Below are positions 11,440 through 22,553 of a stretch of DNA of 64,000 nt, piece after piece. A program made the translations under genes and the position numbers. Origin of the DNA: Cryptomeria japonica (taxonomy: Eukaryota; Streptophyta; Pinopsida; Cupressales; Cupressaceae); assembly GCF_030272615.1 (NCBI RefSeq), contig NC_081414.1, positions 766,552,483-766,616,482 of the forward strand. The letters run 5' to 3'. Positions within the stretch are counted from its first letter, which is position 1. Each line of letters starts with the position of its first letter. Under the pieces are notes generated by a model. It was not told where the DNA came from. It saw only the letters and a program-made list of their open reading frames with translations, and did no database searches.

Positions 11440-11853
11440 GTTATGCCTTCATTTGATGCTTTCACAAAAATGTTGATATTGGAACAATCTAAGTTGTTGA
11501 ACATGGGTCTTCTCAAGTCTTCAAAGTCCAAGGCTTTGGTGGCTAATCAAGGGAGTCAAGGGAGTCAAGGCAAAGATTCCAAGAAGAAGAAGAAGCAATC
11601 TAAGTCAAAACCACAACAGGAAAAAGGGAAATCATCCTCTCCATCACAAGGTGATTTTTCATCCTCTTCCAAGAAGGGGACTCCACCTAAGAAGGATAAA
11701 CCAACTTGTTCATATTTCAAGAAGTATGGTCATGATGAACATCGATGCCACACCAAGAAAGTTGATGAGTTGACAAATCTTCTTAAGAATAATAACATCA
11801 ACTTTCCATCCGCTTGCACAAAGAATGATTTAGCTCCTTCCTCTTCCGCATAG
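11440..11853 (+). pseudogene. gag: Outer Copia gag, C-terminal part with altered zinc knuckle
   Basis: Continues the gag interrupted at 3,126: VMPSFDAFTKMLILEQSKL, then a lysine- and serine-rich nucleocapsid linker and the knuckle CSYFKKYGHDEHRC. The second cysteine of CX2CX4HX4C is phenylalanine, so zinc and RNA binding is probably lost. The frame ends at a TAG after DLAPSSSA where the polyprotein should run on. Compare 2,608-3,126 for the N-terminal half. Confidence 0.85.
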
Positions 11854-13246
11854 TCTAAGGGAAAAGTGCAAGCATTTGTAGCTACAACAGGTTCTTCACA
11901 ATAGTGGATACTTGACTCATGTGCCTCTTATCACATGGGTTATACAAAGTTGCAATTTTCTTCATTGGAGCCATCTAAGGTACCTCACATTTACATAGGT
12001 GATGATACACAAGTTGAGGTTGAAGGGAAAGGTTCAGTTGACATGGATGATGGAACATTTGAGAATGTTCTTTATGTTCCTAACTCTTCTACCAACCTTG
12101 TCTCTATCTACCAAATCACTCACTATGGGAATGGGGAAAAGGTTGAGTTTACACCTGATTCAGTTATGGTAAAGGAACTTGATGATGATGACTTGGTAGC
12201 AGTGGGACAAGTCAATGACAAGTCAAGGATTTATTCATTCTCCCACTTTGTACCAAGTTCTCCTTCTAGGGCCTTGCTTACTCATTGAAATTCAGAAAGT
12301 AAGCTATGACATGAGTGGTTTGGTCACCTCAACTACCGCTATCTTCAGTAGCTCAACACTAAAGACATGGTCACAGGTCTACCTCGAATCAATTTTTTAG
12401 AGGGTGTATATTTAGGTTGTTCCACGGGCAAGCATCCCAAGGAGAAGTTTGATAAGGGGAAATCTTGGAGAGCTTTGGAAGTTCTTCAACTTGTTCACAA
12501 TGATGTAGCAGGTCCATTTCTAGCACCTTCATTTAGTAAGGCCCAATATGTCCTCACCTTCATTGATGACTACTCCCACTTCACTTGGCTCTACTTTCTC
12601 ATTCATAAGAGTGAAGTATTTGATAGATTTCAGGACTTCAAGACTCGTGTGGAGAAGCAATTCGGGAAAGTGGTCAAGATCCTTCATACAGATAATGAAA
12701 GGGAATATGTGAACAAAATACTTGAGGATTTTGTACATTTGAGGGGATTGATCTTCAACATTCTGTTGCATACACTCCACAGCAGAACAGAGTTGCAAAA
12801 CACAAGAATATAACTCTCAAAGAAATGGCTAGCTGTATGATACATGCACGTTCTCTTGATCCCACCTTTTGGGCAGAGGCTATTAGTTTTGCCTCACACA
12901 TCTAGAATCAGGTTCCTCACAAAGCTTTGCAAGGTATTAATCCTTTTGAGGCTTGGGCTGGTAGGAAACCAATTGTGAGACATTTCAAAGTCTTTGGGTG
13001 TCCAACATAGGCTTGCACACCTCTGCATAAACACAAGGCATTGGAACCTAAGAGTAGGCCTTGCATATTTGTTGGATATCCTGAGGGTGTTAAGGCATAT
13101 AGATTGATGGATCCTGAGACAAATGAGGTGTTTATTGATAGGAGTGTTCACTTTGAGGAAAGCTCTCCTTGCTTAGCATCTATACCTCCTCCACCTTCCT
13201 CCATTGTGGATAGTGATAGCGGTGATTCAGATGATGAGACTCCTTG
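11854..13246 (+). pseudogene. pol: Outer Copia protease-integrase remnant
   Basis: After a TAG comes the protease site, WILDSCASYHM: the catalytic D-S-G has become D-S-C, and a TAG directly precedes it. The family's β-strand repeat (YIGDDTQVEVEGKGSV) follows. The integrase keeps LVHNDVAGPF (first aspartate) and HTDNEREYV (second aspartate). The third acidic site reads PQQNRVAKHKN instead of PQQNGVAERKN, so the glutamate is lost. Stops and frame changes fall near 12,288, 12,400, 12,813, 12,905 and 13,010. The C-terminal part has the usual GCPT... and FVGYPEGVKAYRL motifs. It is inactive by several independent lesions. Confidence 0.87.
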
Positions 13247-14955
13247 AACTCTGACTCTCAAGGTTACACCTCCGTAGGGTCCACTTGTAATTGAGGAGCC
13301 TCGTTCTCCACCTCCACCTAGACCTCGTTGGGCTCAACAAACACTTGAGTCAGCGGGTTCTCTTGTTAGGGATCCTTCAGATACACAGAGGACTCAATCA
13401 CAACATCAGGACCTTCCACATGCATTCATTGCTACAAATTTTGATTCACAGACATTTCAGGAAGCATCAGGGGTTCTTGAGTGGGACCAAGCTATGGAGG
13501 AAGAGTATAGTTCCTTGATGAGGAACAACACATGGGAGTTAGTCCCTCTCCCTAAGGGGAGAAAGATGGTTCGATGTAAGTGGATCTCTCGAACCAAGTT
13601 TGCAGCGGATGGTAGTGTGGATAAGTATAAGGCTCGACTTGTTGCGAAAGGTTTCTCTCAGGTTCTAGGTGTTGACTATACTGAGACCTTTGCGCTCATA
13701 GCCAAGATGAACTCCATTCACTTAACACTTGCTATTGCCGTAGCTCATGGTTGGGCTGTACATCAGATGGATGTGAAGAGTGCTTTTCTTCATGGTGATC
13801 TTGATGAGGAGATTTATATGGAGCAGCCACAAGATTTCATCCAAGATACTTTCTTGGTTTGCAGTCTAAGGAAATCTCTTTATGGCCTTAAGCAGGCCCC
13901 CAGGGCTTGGTACACCAAGATGGAATCCTTTCTTCTCTCCGTAGGGTTCACTAGGTGTCATTTCGATCTGAATGTCTACATTTTGCGATAGGATGAATCT
14001 CACTTGATACTTGTGCTCTATGTTAATGATTTGATCATTACAGGGAGCACCACATCCATCATTAGTAGGGTCAAATCTTCTTTGCATGATAGATTTTCTA
14101 TGACTGACTTGGGTCTTTTGCAATACTTTCTCGGGATAGAGATTTCACAGTCACCTTCCAGGATTACACTATCATAGCCCAAATATTTTCTTGATTTTCT
14201 TGCATGCTTTCATATGGCTGATTGTAAGCTGACATCGACTCCCTTTCTTTTAGGAGTCAAGCTTGAGGCTCAATTTTCTTCTCCACTAGTTGATGCCACA
14301 TTGTATCATCAGCTTGTGGGTAGTCTCATATACTTGACTGATACATGCCCTGATATTTCATTTGCGGTTGGCATGGTTTCCCACTTCATGCAGGAACCAC
14401 ATGAGATTCATTGGAAAGCCACCAAACGCATCCTTCATTACATCCAGGGTACACATCACTATAGGATTCACTATGCAGCAAGCACAAGACTTCACTTGGT
14501 TGGTTACATAGACTCCAATTGGGCTGGCGATCTTGATGATCGTAAGTCTACTTTAGGTTACAGTTTTCACCTTGGTTCAGACCCCATTTGTTGGCAGAGT
14601 AACAAGCAACATGCTATTTCTCTCTCTTTGATCGAGGCTGAGTATCAAGGAGTTGTTAACGCAATGACTGAGACCATTTGGCTTCAATAAATTCTCATGG
14701 AGTTTGGGTTCACCACTCCATGGCCAATAGTTCTACATTGTGACAATCAGAGTGCTATTGCAATCTCAAAGAACTCGATCTAGCACCAGTGGATCAAACA
14801 CATCGAGATCCATATGCACTACATCCGAGAGCTGATTTAGGAGTAGGTCATTGATTTGTAGTATTGTCCTACAACAGAGTAGGTTGCAGACATATTCACC
14901 AAACCTTTCACCGAGAGTAAGTTCCAACAGTTGGGAGCTCTCTTGGGGGTGTAGG
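13247..14955 (+). pseudogene. pol: Outer Copia reverse transcriptase-RNase H remnant
   Basis: The best preserved part, 13,494-13,991, reads NNTWELVPLPKGRK, KYKARLVAKGFSQ, HQMDVKSAFLHGDL and [11 protein letters not shown], the standard Copia RT blocks. After a stop near 13,990 the active site reads LYVNDLIITG: the first aspartate of YVDD is asparagine. RNase H follows (VGYIDSNWAGD, DDRKSTLGY, ADIFTKPF) with further stops near 14,176, 14,690, 14,780 and 14,840. It ends at GALLGV-stop near 14,955. Confidence 0.88.
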
Positions 14956-15237
14956 ATGTCTGATTAGGGGGGGTTAGCTGACTTCTCCTTCCTCTCTTAT
15001 GGGGGGGACTTTTTCCTCTTTGAGGTTTTGTCCTTCTTCTTGGAGAGTCTTTTGTACATTCATCTCTCTTTTGGTGGGGTGTTTTTTCCCACTGGGTTTT
15101 CTCCCTTTCTCCGTTTGTGAGACATTGCATTGCATAGTTTTGCTTGCATTTGCATATTGTACATGGGTACCTATCAGGCCTAGTAGTTGGGACCCATCTT
15201 GCATTGTTGACTTGAGTCTTCATTCCCCTAAGTTGCA

Positions 15238-15249
15238 CTTAAGGGGGGG
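15238..15249 (+). other. Polypurine tract of outer Copia
   Basis: CTTAAGGGGGGG directly before the TG of the 3' LTR, the expected plus-strand primer. Confidence 0.85.
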
Positions 15250-15699
15250 TGTTGGTGTAAATAAATATTCATCATGAATATTATTACACTTTTCTTAAGT
15301 TAATTTAGGATAATTCATCTCTTTGTAGTTTGGATATGAGACACTTAGGGAAGTGTGTACATAGGGATATAGCTTGTAGGAGAAATTCCATCTTTTTTGG
15401 TCTTATTTTCCTATTACACTCCACATTAGGTGGGTCATCCACCTCTTGTGGAATATTATATTATTTCTGCTACTGACCCCTAGTATTTCCTACCTTCCCT
15501 TGTTTCTCATTGAGCCACATGTCATGATTGTGTGCTCGTACATCCATATGACCTTGCCTATATAAGAAAACTCATATTCATTGTATTGGTTAATCCAGTT
15601 GATCATTTTGCATATTGATGAGAATACAGTTTGTTCTTGTCATTCTATTGTCTCTCTTTATACTTTTTATTGTGCCTTTGATCTTGGCAAAATATCACA
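15250..15699 (+). repeat. 3' LTR of outer Copia
   Basis: A 450-bp repeat of 793-1,242, ending CACA and followed by the ATAGT target duplication at 15,700-15,704. Confidence 0.92.
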
Positions 15700-15704
15700 A
15701 TAGT

Positions 15705-16809
15705 TTTTTGTATGTTAACTATTAACTTTGAATGTTTAGTATTAAATATGTGACCAAACTATTGCACATTGAAGACATTTATGTTTTTTTTAATTATTGA
15801 AAAAGACAGAGAAAATAGTTAATTTTAGCCTCGTTTGCACTTTGAGTCCTACCAAGATCTGGATGGTGATCCAACATATATTTTAAAAGGATAAAGAGAT
15901 CTAGGATTGAAGTGAATTACGATAATGTACTATTCTATTATTTAAATATGATTTCTATATTTTATTGATGATTACCTCTTTTAGTTTCTAAATCTATTCT
16001 TTAAGCAAGTAGGTTGAATGATGAAAATAAAGATAAGATTTTTCCCACTAACTTTTTGAGATATATTTTTTGAAAATATCTTCAAAATCATTAACCTAGT
16101 AAAATATGTTATGCAATACTATTTTATTATTTTAATAGTCATATTATTGTAAAAGGCTTAGCAAAATTTCAAAGTATTGGATAGTGCATAATGGTTTGGA
16201 AAATGAAATCATAAATATATAAGATGTTATTATGAATTAATTTTCTTTTTTTAATGAATGGAAAAAAATTGATTACATGACTTATTAGTGCTCAATCCTA
16301 TAAGAAAGTCAAATCCAAATGACATACTACTATGAAAGCATTGAACCCTAACTTTCAAATGAGTTTAACGCACTTGGATCTACGTTGTAGATCTCAAACC
16401 ATCAAATGAACCTATTTCCTAATAATACCACTACCTAATAATTCTACATTAGAATAATAATTTCACATACTAACAATAGAATATTTTTTCATTTTGGATA
16501 TTATTGCACTAAAATAAAATAGTTTTATAGTACTTCTTGAACTTGAACTAAATTAAATCAACATGAAAATCAACATATGTAAATTCAAGTATTCATTGAA
16601 TCTCATAAAACTCTTAAATAATAAAGAGATAAATACATTATAGGATGAAAAATGTACCATCGTATGTTTATTCATTGTTAAATGTTTAACTTATTATTAC
16701 AAAAAATAAGAATAAAAAATATTAATTATATTTATTCAAATAAGTTACAATATAATCTTGAGCTCAATCTAGGTGGTCTTTCTTCCCTATTGATGAAGAA
16801 TACATATCC
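15705..16809. other. AT-rich intergenic sequence
   Basis: No reading frame, domain or structured repeat was recognised. It continues the genomic flank of the outer Copia insertion. Confidence 0.6.
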
Positions 16810-17115
16810 GTCTATAATCAATATAAAACTAGAAATTACACTTTGGTGTTTAATAGGTACGCTGAAGAAGTTTGGAAGGTCAATTTGGGAATTTTTTTTT
16901 GTATTTTGCATACAACTATTCAGTGTGTAAGATCAATTGGTAGGCCATTTAAAAATGATGTTGTGTGTGCATCCAAGGTCTCAATCTAGAAGTGATAGTT
17001 TAAAATCACCTATGCATCTTGTGAGAGGGATCCAAACATGACTAAAACAGAACTTTGAATCAAGAAGATAACTAGGTTCCATTATCAACAAGATCATATT
17101 ATGTTTTCAATAGGT
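16810..17115 (+). repeat. Inverted-repeat arm, left
   Basis: About 306 bp that match the reverse complement of 19,460-19,771 with scattered mismatches, for example TCAATTGGTAGGCCATTT against TCAATTGGCAGGCCATTT, and GATCCAAA. Purine-rich low-complexity DNA follows inward, and its pyrimidine-rich counterpart precedes the right arm. It could be a fold-back element, or two copies of one repeat in opposite orientation. Confidence 0.75.
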
Positions 17116-17540
17116 GGAGAGATATAGGAATAGAGGGAGGGAGAGGAAAGGGGAGAAATAGAGAGATATAAAAGGAGGGAGTGATAGCAAGAGAGGGGGA
17201 AAGGGAGAAATAGGTATAGAAAGTAGAGATAGAGAAATAAATATATCTTCAAAAAATATTGAGAGAGAGAGAGAGGAGAGAGAAGTAGAGATATATAAAA
17301 TGGGGGAGTGATAGCAAGGGATGGTGAGAGGAAGAAATATGGATAAAGAGAGGGAGGGATAGGGATAGAAAGGATAGAGAGAAATAAATATAACTTGGAA
17401 AAGACTGAGGGTGTGAGAGAGAAGGAGATAAATATATACAAAGGGAGAGATGGAATGAGAGAGGAAGAGGGAGAGAGAAATAGATATAGAAAGAGGGAGG
17501 CAATGAGAGCGAGGAGATGGAGACATAAAAAGATAAATAT
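17107..17540 (+). repeat. Purine-rich (GA) low-complexity tract
   Basis: More than 400 bases with almost only A, G and some T on the + strand (GAGAGA, GGGAGG, AAATA units). Long minus-strand frames here are low-complexity artefacts. Confidence 0.9.
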
Positions 17541-17719
17541 AGTGGATATAAATATGTGTGTGTATGTGTGTAATTCGGAACTAGGGTTTCACCAAGTAGG
17601 ATAAGACCACTAATTAACCAAATTACCCAGTACATTGAAAGAGGGGTGAGCCCAATAGATCTATCTTCAATCAAACTAAGAAAAGAGTTGATATTCTTTA
17701 TTAGGTTCACTTGGTTGGG

Positions 17720-18830
17720 CAAGTGCAAGGTAATGAGTCACAAATTCGCGGAAGTCCACGCGTTGGAAAATGTGCTCTTATAAACGGGGGCCCGTTTTCA
17801 AAAAACGGGGGCCCGAGCCGAAAGGTAACGGGGTTTCGAAGCAAAAAAAATGGGCCCCCATTTTGTTCTAAAACGGGGGCCCGTTTTAGAACAAAATGGG
17901 GGCCCATTTCTAAAAACGGGCCCCTGTTTTGTTTAAAAGCGGGCCCCTGTTTCTAAATGGCATTTTTTCTTTTTTTTCCACAAGCCGCCCTTGTTTGAAA
18001 ACGGGGGCCCGTTTTGTGGAAGTTGATTCCACAACCCGCGACTTGGCTCGGGATTAGGCTCGGGATAGGCCTGGGATGGCCACACCTGAGACATGGACCT
18101 GCAAATTCAAATCTCGATGAATGAAAGCACAAATATGAACTTAAAAAATAGTTTACGTGCCTCTAATCAGAGAATTTTTATACGAAATTAAAACCCATTT
18201 CAGATTATACTGTCTAGATTCTAAATATGTAAATTTATTTAAAAATTGATTATTTTAACTATTTTTCATTTAATTTATACTAAATCGGGTCCATAAATTT
18301 GAAATATTAACTAATTTTGTTAATTTAATAACTTTTTTATTTTAAAGAATTTTGGAAAAAAAATTATATGTCATCAATCTACACAAAATTATTTTGTATT
18401 TAAAAAAAATAAAATCAAAAAATGTTAAGTTTACATCAAATTATGTGGGTTGTACACGTCAAATTTTTAAAAAGATAATTACGGCCATTAAAAAATTAAT
18501 TAAAAAAAAATAATAGAAAAAAAAATACAGAAAAATATGCTCATCAATCTTCAGTGTGTTACAAACCATTTCCCAAAATGGTTTGAGAAAATAATTTTAA
18601 TTGTGTCAAAAAGTGTGGGTTGTACACATGCATGGTATGGTCCTGAAATAGGTATTTTTAAAACATAGTTTTCAGAACTCCATTTAAAAAGTTATTTTTT
18701 ATTATGTGGGTATTAAAATAAATTAAATATTTGGAAAGTACCCTCAGAGAGCTATCTTTTATATTATTGAATTTTTCCAAGATTCAATCTCTAAGTGTTT
18801 CAAAATTTAAGCTCAAATGAGACAAAATCT
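17720..18830 (+). repeat. GGGCCC-array repeat, copy 1
   Basis: Begins with a GTGCAAG...GGAAGTC segment, then an array of ACGGGGGCCCGTTT-like units at about 17,783-17,960, then an AT-rich body with TCATCAATCTACAC and GGTTGTACACG motifs. The same order, with motif changes (GGGTGCCCGTT, GGGCACACGTTT), occurs at 31,387-32,500, so this is a dispersed repeat family. No coding capacity or terminal structure was identified, and the class is unknown. Confidence 0.7.
17848..17909. repeat. 62-bp near-perfect palindrome
   Basis: Two 30-base arms separated by two G bases. The left arm runs from AAATGGGCCCCC to CTAAAACGGG and the right arm is its exact reverse complement. It could form a long cruciform or hairpin. 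It lies inside the GGGCCC array. Confidence 0.95.
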
Positions 18831-19189
18831 GAAAATCAGGGAAAACACTTCCACTTTTTGGCCAAAAAGTGGACTCATCTTCTTGCACTGACACGGTTAG
18901 GGTTTGGTCCTCTTTCTAAGTTGAATTGTGAAAATTCTGAAATTAGGGTAAAATAGGTGATTATTGAAGTGATCGAACAGAAAAAGTGAGCTACAATCAT
19001 TGTACGGAGGCACCAAGCTATATTTGGGCAAAATAGGATGTTTTGGATTTGGTTCCAAAAGTTCAGCCTAATTTTTTAGGATTGTGCTGCTCCAATTCGA
19101 CAACATATCATTAGCATGCAACATATAAAGAATATAGTATGCAACCTATAACTTTGTATCTTTTAATCTATATCTATCTCTCCATCTTT
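18831..19189. other. Intergenic sequence between repeat and right arm
   Basis: AT-rich sequence. I recognise no gene or element. Confidence 0.5.
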
Positions 19190-19218
19190 ATTTAATTATT
19201 CCTCTCTCTCTCTCTCTC

Positions 19219-19258
<40 letters not shown>

Positions 19259-19445
19259 TCTCTTTCATCTATGCCTATCCCTTCTCCTCTCTCTCCTCTC
19301 CATATCCCTCTCTTCCTCCTCCATCTCCATCTTCGTTTCTATCTCTATCTCTTTACCCTCCCTCTATCTCTCTTCCCCTCTCATGCCCCCCTCACCACCC
19401 CCAAAACCCCCTCTTTATCTTCTTCTTTCTATCCCTCTATGTCCC
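19190..19445 (+). repeat. Pyrimidine-rich tract with (CT)n and (TA)n microsatellites
   Basis: A (CT)n run at about 19,203-19,219 and a (TA)n run at about 19,222-19,254, followed by C/T-rich sequence to 19,445. It mirrors the purine tract at 17,107-17,540. The overlapping + strand frames (SPLSPLHIP...) are compositional artefacts. Confidence 0.9.
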
Positions 19446-19459
19446 CTCTTTGTTGCTAT

Positions 19460-19771
19460 ATCCATATTGCAAACATAACATGAGTCTATTGGTAATGGAT
19501 CTTGATTATCTTATTGATTTAGAGGTTTTGTATCAATTATATTTGGATCCCTATAAGTGGATGCATGGTTGATTGGAAGCTATCACTTCTCCATTTAGTC
19601 CTTTTTGTACAAACAAAATCATTTTCCAAATGGCCTGCCAATTGACCTCATGTACTACACAAATGTATGCAAAAAATTGACTTACATTTCACTTGATTGA
19701 TTTTTCACACCTCTTTGGTATACCTATTGCACGCCAAAGTACGTTTGCTAGTTTCATATTAAGTTAAAGAC
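19460..19771 (-). repeat. Inverted-repeat arm, right
   Basis: Reverse-complement partner of 16,810-17,115. The outer ends coincide (GTCTATAATC against GTCTTTAACT, then AAACTAG). Confidence 0.75.
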
Positions 19772-20192
19772 TAAAATCTAGATTTAAAAGTAACTTTCTA
19801 TTCTATCTTATTTTTTTTTTTACATGCAAATCATTTCATATTAGAATGATTAAATGATTAGTAAATTAAATAAAATTAAATAATCAAACACCAAGTAGAT
19901 ATATATTAAATAAATAATATTCTATTTTATTTAGAAAAACCATAATACGCTACCAAGTAATGCTGCAGCGTGGTTTAATTTGCATATAAATGTAATTCTG
20001 AGAGTCGCGTAAGCGTAAATGAGGTAGCTTTTAAGACAAAGAATAGAGGCTTGGATTAAGTCAGTAGGACTTTATTTTGACCAGTCTGGACTGAATGGAT
20101 GCGAACTCACTAACTCGAAAATGCCCAATAACAAAAATATGAGCAGCAGTTGGTACACCGACACAAATTTAGGTACAGGGATTTAAATCACA

Positions 20193-20285
20193 ATGGAGAA
20201 GAAGATAGTGTTCAATGGCCTCTTGTTTTACTTGATTGTCACTCCAGATAAAGAGCTCCGCCTTATCTCCATAACAAACAAATAA
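20193..20285 (+). other. Possible remnant of laccase signal-peptide exon
   Basis: A 30-codon frame reads MEKKIVFNGLLFYLIVT and then ends at a stop. A charged start followed by a hydrophobic run looks like a signal peptide, and it lies about 370 bp upstream of the first recognisable laccase exon on the same strand. The expected mature N-terminus (a copper-oxidase β-strand with an R-L-C motif) does not follow, and no donor site joins it to 20,560. Chance similarity cannot be excluded. Confidence 0.3.
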
Positions 20286-20559
20286 GATGAAGAGTACATG
20301 CTAAGGAAAAAAAAGTAAGGAAAAGGAAATAAACGAAGACAGTTTCTAGCGATAAATTCTATATGGATTTGAAATTGCGTTAAAATATTGGCTTTGCATA
20401 CCAAAGGCGAAAGGACCTGTCAACTTATTTAATCCTTGTACCAATATACACAAAGGATGTGAGAGACACTCTCACATCTCGAGTCAGGAACAATTTGGGA
20501 GATGACTATTTAGCCAGTTTAAGTTGAGATCAGACTATTGTGTGATTTTGGCAATGCAG

Positions 20560-22553
20560 ATATTTAAGGGCCTGCAATAGTTGCTCGAGAAGGAGATCGC
20601 GTGGTTATCAAAGTAACAAATAATGTTAAAAATAATGTTAGCATACATTGGTATCTCTTCTGCTCCCGCTGCTCAGTTATTTGATTAATAAAAATATTGC
20701 TATTATATGCTCATGAATTCCTTTAGTGGGTGCACCTAATGAATTCCTATGAATTACTCAGGCATGGAATTCGGCAGCTTAGATCTGGGTGGGCGGATGG
20801 TCCTGCTTACGTCACTCAGTGTCCAATTCAAACCGGTCAAAGTTATGCGTACAAATTTATTATCAAAAGGCAGAGAGGGACACTGTGGTGGCATGCCCAC
20901 ATCTCATGGTTGCGAGCGAGCATACATGGGCCCATCATCATCTATCCCAAAAAGAATGCTTCTTACCCATTCCCTCGCCCACACCAGGAAGTGCCTATTG
21001 TTTTTGGTATGCCCTTCACAACTCGTTGATATTGCCATGTTGCCATTGTACATATTCCTAAGTTTAAAACCAAAATAGTGTTGTTGATAATGTGTTGCAA
21101 ATTGCAGGGGAGTGGTGGAATGCAGACACTGAGACTGTTATCAATCAGGCAATGCAAAGTGGTGCACAAGCTAATGTGTCAGATGCATATACCATCAACG
21201 GACTCCCTGGACTTATGTATAACTGCTCTACCAACGGTGAGGGCGGGCAATCAAAATAGATGTAATATAAATAGTCTGGTCGCTATTGTTTAAATGTAAA
21301 TGTAACAAAGGTCTTCTATGTAATGCAGATACATTCAGGCTCAAAGTGATCCCTGGGAAAACTTACCTACTACGTATAGTTAATGCTGCACTTAATAGTG
21401 ACCAGTTTTTCGCAATAGCCAACCACACATTGACTGTGGTAGAAGCGGATGCTGTGTATGTCAAGCCTTTTCAAACCAATATTATTCTGATCACTCCTGG
21501 TCAGACTACCAACGTCCTCTTGACAGCTATGTCTCAGCCACCCAATGCCACATTCCTCATATTAGCAGGCCCATTCGCTACGGGAACAGCAGCTTTCGAT
21601 AACTCAACCAGTGCTGGAATTTTAGAGTATGTAACTTCCAATGCGACAGCAGCTAATTCATCCTCATCCTCTCTTCCTATGATGAAACCGACGCTTCCAG
21701 CCCCCAACGATACCTCCTTTGCCGCCAATTTTAGCCAAAAGATGAGAAGCTTGGGCAATCCGAAGTTTCCTCCAGCAGCTGTCCCTCAGAAGGTGGATAA
21801 ACAGTTCCTATTCACAGTGGGGTTGGGGCTAAATCCGTGTCCCCAAGGACAGACATGTCAAGGCCCCAACGGTACCAAATTTGCAGCTTCCATTAGCAAC
21901 ATATCCTTCATTCTTCCCACCACCGCTCTTCTTCAAGCATACTACTTTAATCAGTCCAATGGAGTTTACAATACCACTTTCCCTGACAATCCGCCATTTC
22001 CTTTCAACTACACCGGCACGCCGCCTAACAACACACAGACCCTCAACGATACCAGAGTCGAAGTGCTTCCCTTTAACACTACCGTACAGCTAGTTCTGCA
22101 GGACACCAGCATTGTGACCTTCGAGAGCCATCCTCTGCATCTTCACGGCTTCAACTTCTTCATAGTGGGTCAGGGTATGGGAAACTACAATGCAAGCACT
22201 GACCCATCTAACTTTAATCTGGTGGATCCTCCGGATAGAAACACAGTTGGAGTTCCCAGTGGAGGTTGGGTGGCTCTCAGATTCCTAGCTGATAATCCAG
22301 GTATTACTATCATTACTTAATCTTAGCTTCAATCGCTCATTTAAGTAGATTTCAATAATATTGTGCTTCATTACATATAAACCTAGGCAAGCTAACCGAA
22401 CGTATGTGTGCAATTGCAGGAGTATGGTTTATGCATTGTCATCTCGAGCTGCATACCAGTTGGGGATTGAAGATGGCGTGGATTGTTTTAAATGGAAATG
22501 GGGGCAGAACCCAATCTCTTCTTCCTCCGCCCAAAGATCTTCCCTCCTGTTGA
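20560..22553 (+). pseudogene. Laccase (multicopper oxidase), 5'-damaged gene
   Basis: Plant laccases are secreted multicopper oxidases that couple one-electron oxidation of phenols such as monolignols to reduction of O2 in the cell wall. Five exons with GT-AG introns join in frame: 20,560-20,650, 20,762-21,006, 21,108-21,236, 21,329-22,300 and 22,420-22,553 (TGA). All copper motifs are present: [26 protein letters not shown] and [17 protein letters not shown]. The position ten after the cysteine is leucine, as in high-potential laccases. Many N-x-S/T sites fit a secreted glycoprotein. The product covers about 520 of the usual 560-580 residues. The signal peptide and first β-strands are missing, and the conserved F-P-G-P site reads TTTAAGGGCCT, one base short, giving a TAA in frame. 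The rest has no lesion, so loss is recent, or an unseen upstream exon uses another junction. Confidence 0.85.

Larger units (their letters stand above)
793..15699 (+). mobile_element. Outer Ty1/Copia LTR retrotransposon, full length, defective
   Basis: Two 450-bp LTRs starting TGTTGG and ending CACA flank the element. ATAGT is duplicated at 788-792 and 15,700-15,704. A tRNA-iMet primer site follows the 5' LTR and a polypurine tract precedes the 3' LTR. Domain order is gag, zinc knuckle, protease, integrase, reverse transcriptase, RNase H, which is the Copia order. The gag is interrupted by another element at 3,127-11,434. Stops, frameshifts and catalytic substitutions in every enzyme make the copy non-autonomous. 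The two LTRs already differ at several positions in their first 60 bases, so the insertion is not recent. Confidence 0.93.

Noticed and set aside
17094-17728. Long minus-strand frames rich in S, L, P, I, Y
   Set aside because: They are translations of the GA-rich tract; no domain, biased composition, several frames open at once.
19254-19483. Plus-strand frames rich in S, P and L
   Set aside because: Translations of the CT-rich tract.
20749-21293. Alternative plus and minus frames over laccase exons 2-3
   Set aside because: Shadow frames; only the spliced laccase frame carries conserved motifs.
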